In this document: one piece after another, positions 57,501 through 64,000 of the stretch
Layout of the letters: each line of letters starts with the position of its first letter
Numbering within the stretch: the first letter of the stretch is position 1
DNA from: Tigriopus japonicus
Lineage: Eukaryota; Arthropoda; Copepoda; Harpacticoida; Harpacticidae
Direction of reading: 5' to 3'
NCBI GenBank assembly: GCA_010645155.1
Contig: CM021317.1
Location: 11,802,658 to 11,866,657 of the forward strand
Length of the DNA: 64,000 nt
Program-made: the position numbers and the translations under genes
The notes under the pieces: model-generated
Database searches by the model: none
Told to the model about the DNA's origin: nothing
Seen by the model: the letters and a program-made list of their open reading frames with translations, nothing else

Positions 57501-59940
57501 ACATCTGAAAATGATCTTTCAAGTGGAAGTCAAGTTCGATCGATTCGAGCTCTACCATACCAATGGAAAACTCTTACAAATCAATTGTCCATTCACATCA
57601 GTGCGCCTTCATGCCAAAGGAATCAAGCACGACGATCGCATTGCCGAATTTCAGTCCAAAGGCAAGTGTAAATTCGCCATTCTCGACGACTTTGAGCAAC
57701 CCGTTTTGGAGGCGGAAGACAATCAAATGCACTCGAGTGGTGTTCGGAGCTGGAATGTGGAGAAATTCCTGCCCTTGGATGATTTGCGGGACAATATGCG
57801 AACCTATTTATGCGAAGATGGGTCTTTGGCTCTTCGATGTCATCTAACACTCAATCTCGGGGATCGAACCCCCAAGCGTTGCTACAAACGAGAGGAGCAG
57901 ATCCTGGATGAATCCAAGGTCTTGAGTCAACGTTTGTCCAGAGAGATGTACCCGGATGTTTGTCTGATCAGCGATGGTCGACGTTTCCCTTGTCATAAAC
58001 ACATGTTGGCCTCGTGTTCCGAAGTGTTCGAGGCGATGTTCGCTCAAGAAAGTAGCTCTGAAGTGATTTCAAACGAGGTCAAGATCACGGACATCGATCC
58101 GGACACTCTCGATAAAGTGCTCAATTTCGTTTACACGGACAAATTGCAAGACCTGGATGGCTTGGCCATGAACCTCATTTATGCGGCCGAGAAGTACAAT
58201 CTTCAGAATCTGAAGATCTTGGCCATTCATCGGGCTATTCAGCAAATCAATGTGGTGAATGTGAGCCAAGCGTTGATCTTGGGCGATCGAGTGCATTCCA
58301 AAATTTTGAAAGAGGCGGCGATGGATTTCATCCTACGAAACATCCAACGAGTTCGCTCCAGTGAAGGATGGAACGAACTCACGGAACACTTTGGGAAGTT
58401 AGTGGATGAAGTCCTGGGCGAATTACTTTGAAACTTGGCAAAAGGAGCTAGAAATGAACTCTGAATCGGAACAAGTCTGTATTGAACAGATAGGAAGACA
58501 TTCTTTGGACTCCAATTCAGAAACCACCAATTTCATTTATCAAGAGATATGGCCATGAACTTGGAATGAAATTGACTGACTCTAACTGTCAAACGCGCAA
58601 CTTCATGAAGAATATCCAATACAATTGTGAAATTTGTCATTCTAATAAGTCAACGCATATTGTGTGTGTAATATCCCCCTTTCTCCCCCCCCCCACAAAT
58701 TGCCTCTTGTGTGGATGCCCTAGTTAATGTGCGCATAAATTTGAGTCTCCGCTTTTGATGGAGTACAAAAAAACTTGATCGCAAAGTGAGATAACAAATG
58801 CCTTGAAATTTTGCGCTCGACTTTTTTTCCGCCAAGCTTGAGCACCCAATTTTCTTTGGCTGCTAAGTTTGGGTTTACGTATTTCTCTTCCCAAAAAGAA
58901 AGAGGGGTCTTTGTTTGGAACATCTCAAAGCTTTCTCAGGGTGCATCATCAGAGGAGCTTGAGGGCTCCTCACAAGGGCTTCAGAGGGTTCTTAATTTAT
59001 CCAAAAAAAGATACATCACAGACATTCTCATAAAAGCAATGAAATACCCGTTGATCTTTCATCAAATCAAACCGAACTTTTCAGACTCTGACATACTTCG
59101 AGTGGGTCGTTCCCAAAATAGTAGTTCTTGGTACCTTTTTGAGTTTGAAGAGGCTTCTCCTTCTTCATATCTGTGCCCATCGGGCTGGAATGTCTTAAGA
59201 ATGTCACATCTGCTTCATGTCTGCCTGAGTAAAAAATAATGCCACGAGAAATCCATCTAGAGAAACATTCATATGATCTAGGCCTAGCAAGCTCATCCTG
59301 TAATTAAGTCCACTCATACCTGTTCCATCCTTCACGTCAGCATTTACCCTTTGAAAAAGCGCTTAACTCGATAGATGTTCCATGTTGGCAAGGTGTTTCC
59401 AAGGCTGTTTGTCGAGCTATCCAGAAATTGGAAAGGCGCTTCCGCCATTTGCCACTATATCAATTAGGTTCGCTCCAAACACGTGGAAACGAAAGTGGAA
59501 CGACTCAATGGAAGATGGATCATTTCCTGTAAAAGTCCGGCCTACGTAGCTACCCAAAGCTCGAATCAAAAGTAGACTTTCTTCTCTCCCATTAAATTTT
59601 GGAGGTGCTGGATTCGAAATCCGAGTCATTGAACCAGAAACAAACGTGGATTTGATGGTTAACCAAATGTCGTTCCCGAGGACCCTCTTGGATCCTGTGC
59701 ACTCAAGCCAATTCTTGATAAAGTCGCCATAAAAGGATCAATACTAGCAAGCAAATCCCCCAAGATTTTCCCGCTTACCTGGCATACATAGGTTCCCTCG
59801 TCCCTTTTCTGCAAATACTTGATCATAAGAGTCCATTGACTGCTCTCCGGCTTATGATGCATGAGGAATCTCGCGTCCTTGGTGAACACGGCCTGATCCA
59901 CGGTTAAGATATGCATGTCCCGTCGACGAATCCAAGAGAC
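54592..59940 (-). CDS. dpr: Dpr-family immunoglobulin cell-surface protein (3' five exons)
   Basis: Exons on the minus strand: 59940-59779, 57132-56998, 56217-56124, 56036-55920 and 54803-54592; 239 residues visible, phases 0, 0, 1, 1. The first gives the second half of Ig1 (VSWIRRRDMHILTVDQ, then DEGTYVCQ). The next links to Ig2 (VSTQTGVKSHYFNLLVTVP, AGNAISLVCIIEN), continuing PPQYVFWYHNDQLINYD, DPGPKTHTRLIINDV and DSGNYTCTAPNTKPSTIDVY. The last exon has a hydrophobic helix (LLLVQWVSIWIAIFLVGG) and a Ser-rich tail. The split Ig1 and VSWIRRRD/PPQYVFWYHND motifs are hallmarks of Dpr proteins, which pair with DIPs to specify synaptic partners. The signal peptide and first half of Ig1 must lie right of the window. 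The tail helix may be a transmembrane segment or GPI signal. The paralogue cannot be named. Confidence 0.9.
57343..58431 (+). CDS. Intronless MATH-BTB protein nested antisense in a dpr intron
   Basis: Single exon of 362 residues; the frame is open from 57307, but the first ATG is 57343 (AAAATGGATG). Residues ~10-170 look like a divergent MATH/TRAF domain (MIFQVEVKFDRFELY, ending SWNVEKFLPLDDLRDN and LRCHLTLNLGD). The BTB domain follows at about 205-310: MYPDVCLISDGRRFPCHKHM, LASCSEVFEAMFAQE, LDKVLNFVYTDKLQDLDGLA, AAEKYNLQNLKILA. A short helical end follows (ALILGDRVHSKILKEAAMDF). This is the SPOP-type architecture of Cullin-3 substrate adaptors; SPOP itself is far better conserved, so this is a lineage-specific member. 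It sits wholly inside dpr intron 57133-59778 on the opposite strand. Absence of introns fits a retrogene, now with intact coding sequence. Confidence 0.9.
   Translation: MDGHGSYSYLEPLISEVEHTFVIDNFASRINEGLLRKESLVSSEFEKDHPSDEHLKMIFQVEVKFDRFELYHTNGKLLQINCPFTSVRLHAKGIKHDDRIAEFQSKGKCKFAILDDFEQPVLEAEDNQMHSSGVRSWNVEKFLPLDDLRDNMRTYLCEDGSLALRCHLTLNLGDRTPKRCYKREEQILDESKVLSQRLSREMYPDVCLISDGRRFPCHKHMLASCSEVFEAMFAQESSSEVISNEVKITDIDPDTLDKVLNFVYTDKLQDLDGLAMNLIYAAEKYNLQNLKILAIHRAIQQINVVNVSQALILGDRVHSKILKEAAMDFILRNIQRVRSSEGWNELTEHFGKLVDEVLGELL
58432..59778. other. Remainder of dpr intron
   Basis: There is a poly-C run near 58686-58695. A plus-strand frame at 58811-59239 has no domain and is not called. Nothing else is seen. 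Confidence 0.5.
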
Positions 59941-62900
59941 CTGAAAAAAGTGAAATATGGATGAATTATGGCCCAACTTGATGGCTTGGGACTCACTTTG
60001 GGGGAAGGGGCAAGAAACAAAGGGGGAGTCTCACTTGAACTGGCGCTTGTGAATCCAGGCAGGTCTTGAGATATTTTTCTAAGTTGACTGAATTGAATTA
60101 CATACGAATAATGATCTTTATTCAGGTGTTTTCATCCGCCATAGCACTATAATTTTTAAAAATTTGGACTTTTTGGGCTTTTTTGGAATGGCTTGAAATG
60201 CTCTTATTTATATGCTCGTGCTCGGTCTAGTCATATATATCCATGTATATATAATCCTCCATGTAAATGAATAAAGCAACTATCAGCAATAATGATAATG
60301 CAATACAACATAAAAGACATTCTCCAACACTCGACCATGCTACACTCCCCGAGCAAACAAGGTCTTACTACCCGAAATAGGAATGCAGAATTGACAAAGA
60401 ACGCATGCACGTCTCAAATATCTAGCCTGAAGGTTTGGATTGGATCGAGCTGGCAAAGTCCGGAGGGTAAGAAGTCCTCCTAATTGGTGAAACCCAGACA
60501 CCGTAAAGTCCATGGTAGTAGTGGGGGAATAAGATGAATACCATCTTAGGTTTCCGTGATCCCAAAGGCAAAAGTGCCTGAAGCTCGCAAGAAAATGACT
60601 CCGAACAATCCCGGACGACTTTCATTTCATCAGTCGTCAGGGTCCATGGAAATGGAGAAGTGTTCCGGAACGACCGTTAATTCTCGATCGCCTGCATTGT
60701 GCATTTCCGATTACAACAAGAGTGTCAACCATCAAGGAAAGGCCAAGGCCAGTGAATGAATATAAAGTGCCCGAGGCTGGCTTGAAACCCCCACCTTTCC
60801 TCTCGGTTCTTGGAGGCGACCTTTAGCTGACTAGTCTAAACTAGGTAGACACACACAAACACACAAGGGCATAAAAATGGCTTCCGTGGTCAACGTGGTG
60901 GAACACCAAAGGCTTTTTAGCTCTCTCTTAGGACCTACTTAGAGCCTCGAGAGGACCCACTCTTCATGAGCCAGATTTTGTTCCTCCTCCTCGTCTGACC
61001 CCGAAAAAGGACCGTTTGTTTTGTGCTACTATAGGATGTTGCAATTCAGAGCAGTAGCACATACATATTCATGCTTTCTATCGTTCGATCCAATGAAGTC
61101 TATTCAAATTCTGTCCCATATTGGTCCTTTTTTACATCGAAAACCAAGTTTCAAAAGCCAAGGCTTTGGATTTATGTATATCCACATGTTGCACTTGGCG
61201 TGGACAACACTGTACGTGCATGTACACGTCGTACGTGAAATGCATCATGGTATAATATTCTTGGGTCTGAAAATGCAGTTGGGAGGGTTAGCATGTTAGT
61301 GATTGTAATCCGGGCCGACGACTTCTTGAGCAAATGTGCAAACAAGTTTGTCCTGCCATTTTCAGACTCCCTTCTTTGGCTTGGGGCACTTCCACGGCTT
61401 TTGTTTCCTTTGGGCTTTGTGCGCAAATGTGTTTCCTTGAACATTATGGAACACTCGACAAGCATTCATGATCCCTTTTGAACACTGTCATTGGCACGCA
61501 TGTGTCAATTACTTTCAAAAGGGTATTAATTCTGCTCAAATGAATTTGAAACGTGTAAGGACAATGTATTGCGATATTTTGCTCCTTGTATGTCAGAAAC
61601 TTTTAAGGGTAATTAATTGTGTTTTTGACTTGAGAATTGGAAACATTTCTACAACACGTTTGCGGAGTTTTTTTACCCCATAACAATTCAACATATCATC
61701 CATTGATTAAACATTTTTTAAAAATATGTTCACTTATGGAAAGAAAAAATACATGGGGATTTTAAAGACTTTTTTCAAATAAACCACATGTCATGAATTT
61801 GTTATTTTTTCAGTACTTTTTCTCCATAGATTGATTTGTAAGACAAACTTGTTTTAAGTTTGAACTTTACTGGACACGGTATGTTTGGGCGACCCCTGCA
61901 AGTTTTAAAAAATAAATCGAGAAACTCGTCAAAATATAATATTTTGGAAAGTAAAGGTATTGCTCATACTCATACATGAATATTAGGTGAACACTTGAGT
62001 AGAAAAGATGATAAATTTCGATGTTAAACGTCTTGACTATAAAAGGTACATGACTTTTGTCATGTTGCTCGCTCTTGGGGTCACCTTACATACCTCGTCT
62101 CATTAAATCATAGCTTCGAAGAAGTTGGTTTAACAACAAAATTTGTAAAATAACACTGGCTCACAAGACATACATCTTCATTTCAATATTCTACGTAATT
62201 TCGAAAATCGTGCATTTAAACGAGTTACAAGCCCAGTCTAACACTGGTCTACCTACCCCTCATATTTGCAATTTTTACGTAGCCCTTTCAACGTATAGTT
62301 CCAAATTAGATCGTTTGATAAGAGATGATTTCAACTAAAAATATAGGGACTGGTTCCATAAAATGATTTGGCTGATTTTGAATGAACTGTGATTTGAAAC
62401 TTCGAAGATCAAATGTCAAAATGCATTGCAGTTCTTGACATTGAAAGCATTGAAAGCAACAACCACCTTGAAATGGTGTCTATCATTAAAGACAGAACCA
62501 ACCAAGTCTTCAAGTTCATGAAAGTTGGAAACCCTTCAATTTTTAAGCAGCCTGTTTTAGTAATCAAATGCAAATAAATGCACCAAAATTTCAATAATCC
62601 GACATGTAATTAGTACACTCGCGGAGTTCATTTCAAAGCATTGCACAGCCAAATCCGCCCCTTGAAATTAATCTACTTTTTGCGGTTACATTTGGACGTG
62701 ATTATTGCCTTGTTTTTGGGAACTTTTGTTGGACCTTCGAGGTAGGCATTTTGCAAGGATAGCACACAAGGGAAAGGCCTTCATTTTTATCGATCAACTC
62801 AATATTTTTTTATTTTTTTTTTCAATTTCAAGCCCCATATCAAATTTATTGTTTAGGAGCCAATGTGGCACCAATGAATGAAAGCTGGCTGGTCATTTGA

Positions 62901-63135
62901 TTGAGCAATGTATCTTAGAGTGTTTGATGGTAAGCTCCTTGATTAAATTGGAGCTAAATCCCTTTCTGACCATCCATAGGAAGTTATTGTTTATAAGTGG
63001 TCTTGTAAGTAGTGGTAATGGTGGCCTTTCCTCCAATAGGGATATTGTTAAGACTGACCTCAGAATGACAGAGGACGGACAAGGCGAGCGAAAGACTCAC
63101 AATCACCACCCAACCATATCATCATGGAGCTCAAT
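59941..63135. other. Probable upstream dpr intron, nothing recognised
   Basis: The dpr exon at 59779-59940 needs upstream exons, and none with Ig1 first-half motifs is visible to the right edge, so this is probably intronic. Short CA and TA dinucleotide stretches occur near 60846 and 60231. Many short frames lack any domain. Confidence 0.45.
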
Positions 63136-63973
63136 CTAAGTAAGTCCCTTTTCTATTCCCAAGGCCAAACAATCAGAGGAGCACAGTCCCAAAAATACTG
63201 CTACTGAAGAATGTATGCTTGACGTGAGGAGCTTCTGTCGCGGAACTCTGAACATATGGAAAGGTTTAGTTGGCTGTCTCAACCGCAAAAGGCCAATCAA
63301 GTTAATTCGAAACACAGTACATATTGCCCAAGGAGTGAAATCCATAAAAGGAGCTAAACTGACTATTGAAAACATCAAATTAGAGAAGGTCAAGCTCAGT
63401 CCCAGGACTGTTATTCTTTGTCAGGAAAATTCCAGGTTCCTTTTTTTAAATTCATTTGTGCCCTCTTGTATGTTTGAGATCAGAGAAAACGGGCTTTTAG
63501 CCAGTTTTTTAGAGATTAATGAAAGTTTTTCCCTCCACATGTTCAGTGTTCCATTTTGCGACCAAAGTATAAAAGTTCAAATCCTGATTACAACAATGGC
63601 ACGCCATCTGAAGCCTTGGAACAGGATTTACGTTGAAGACCTCAATAAATGGTTCTAATCCACAGATAAGCATGAGTCAAGATTAGGAAATGAGCTAATG
63701 AAATCAAATGGTGGCCAGATAGATCTGAACAAATTACTCTTTACTGAGGGAACCATTGTTCCAGGGAACAGAGCCTCAGAGTGGTGGTTATCTGTGAGAG
63801 TCTGGTCCAAAATGAAAAAAAATCAAGGCAAAGTGACTTTGAGACTTGGTCTGGAGGGTTCCGAAATCATAGTCATCCGCCTTTTCTCTCCTGTGTTCTC
63901 TGCTCTTGGAGGACACGTGACATCATTCGTAGATTGGACATCCTCATCTATGCAAATGTTATGTTCACAATAG
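63136..63973 (+). other. Two consecutive open frames of unknown nature
   Basis: Plus-strand frames 63215-63658 (147 codons) and 63698-63973 (91 codons) lie 39 bases apart. The first has no strong initiation context and reads as mixed basic and hydrophobic sequence (RKRPIKLIRNTVHIAQGVK). Neither matches a family I know. They could be decayed transposon coding sequence or chance openings. Confidence 0.25.
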
Positions 63974-64000
63974 GATTATGCAAAAGTGCTCCTCATTTAT

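Noticed and set aside
58811..59239. 142-codon plus-strand frame in the dpr intron
   Set aside because: Low-complexity Ser/Phe content without domain or initiation context.

Overview
The window is nuclear DNA from an arthropod, most likely a small crustacean. Genes have short introns (mostly 55-90 bp, GT-AG) and belong to animal families: SETD7, RCBTB, calreticulin, HAT1, Dpr immunoglobulin proteins, MATH-BTB, C-type lectin and single-domain VWC (Vago-type). Compact genes separated by AT-rich, transposon-littered gaps fit a copepod such as Tigriopus; that placement is inference. There are no bacterial features, CRISPR arrays or operons. Gene models below were built by hand from reading frames, splice signals and phase agreement, with no alignments or transcripts.

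Layout. 1-2.4 kb: a hairpin-unit minisatellite running into the 3' end of a Ty3/gypsy pol gene. 2.5-6.6 kb: a 1357-residue zinc-knuckle protein whose last intron appears to be GC-AG. 6.8-11.0 kb (minus): SETD7-like lysine methyltransferase, then a complete ten-exon RCBTB gene. 12.0-13.1 kb: a degenerate pogo-like element. 13.4-15.1 kb (minus): a sulfotransferase-like gene lacking its 5' end. 15.8-17.3 kb (minus): a secreted C-type lectin with an Asn-rich arm. 17.4-34.6 kb: a gene-poor stretch holding a tRNA-derived SINE, a short inverted repeat, a hAT-like miniature element and a 1.09-kb non-autonomous hAT with a perfect 8-bp target duplication.

34.7-41.4 kb: calreticulin (minus) stands head to head with a DUF4614-like gene (plus) across a shared upstream region carrying CCAAT and ERSE-II-like boxes. 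The intronless HAT1 gene lies entirely inside the third intron of the DUF4614-like gene. 41.7-42.9 kb: a small Cys-rich membrane protein followed by a decayed partial copy. 43.0-43.8 kb: a second pogo-like element with a psq-type DNA-binding fragment. 44.4-48.2 kb: a secreted Gly-rich protein converges with a gene encoding a long basic/acidic/His-Pro-rich secreted protein ending in a Vago-type SVWC domain.

48.2-54.5 kb is gene-poor and holds a 494-bp hAT-type MITE. 54.6-59.9 kb (minus) has the 3' five exons of a Dpr-type neuronal Ig protein, with an intronless MATH-BTB gene nested antisense in its largest visible intron. Nothing convincing is seen in 60-64 kb. The genes do not form one pathway. 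Recurring themes are intronless genes inside introns, secreted low-complexity proteins, and several DNA transposon families whose ends are still readable.
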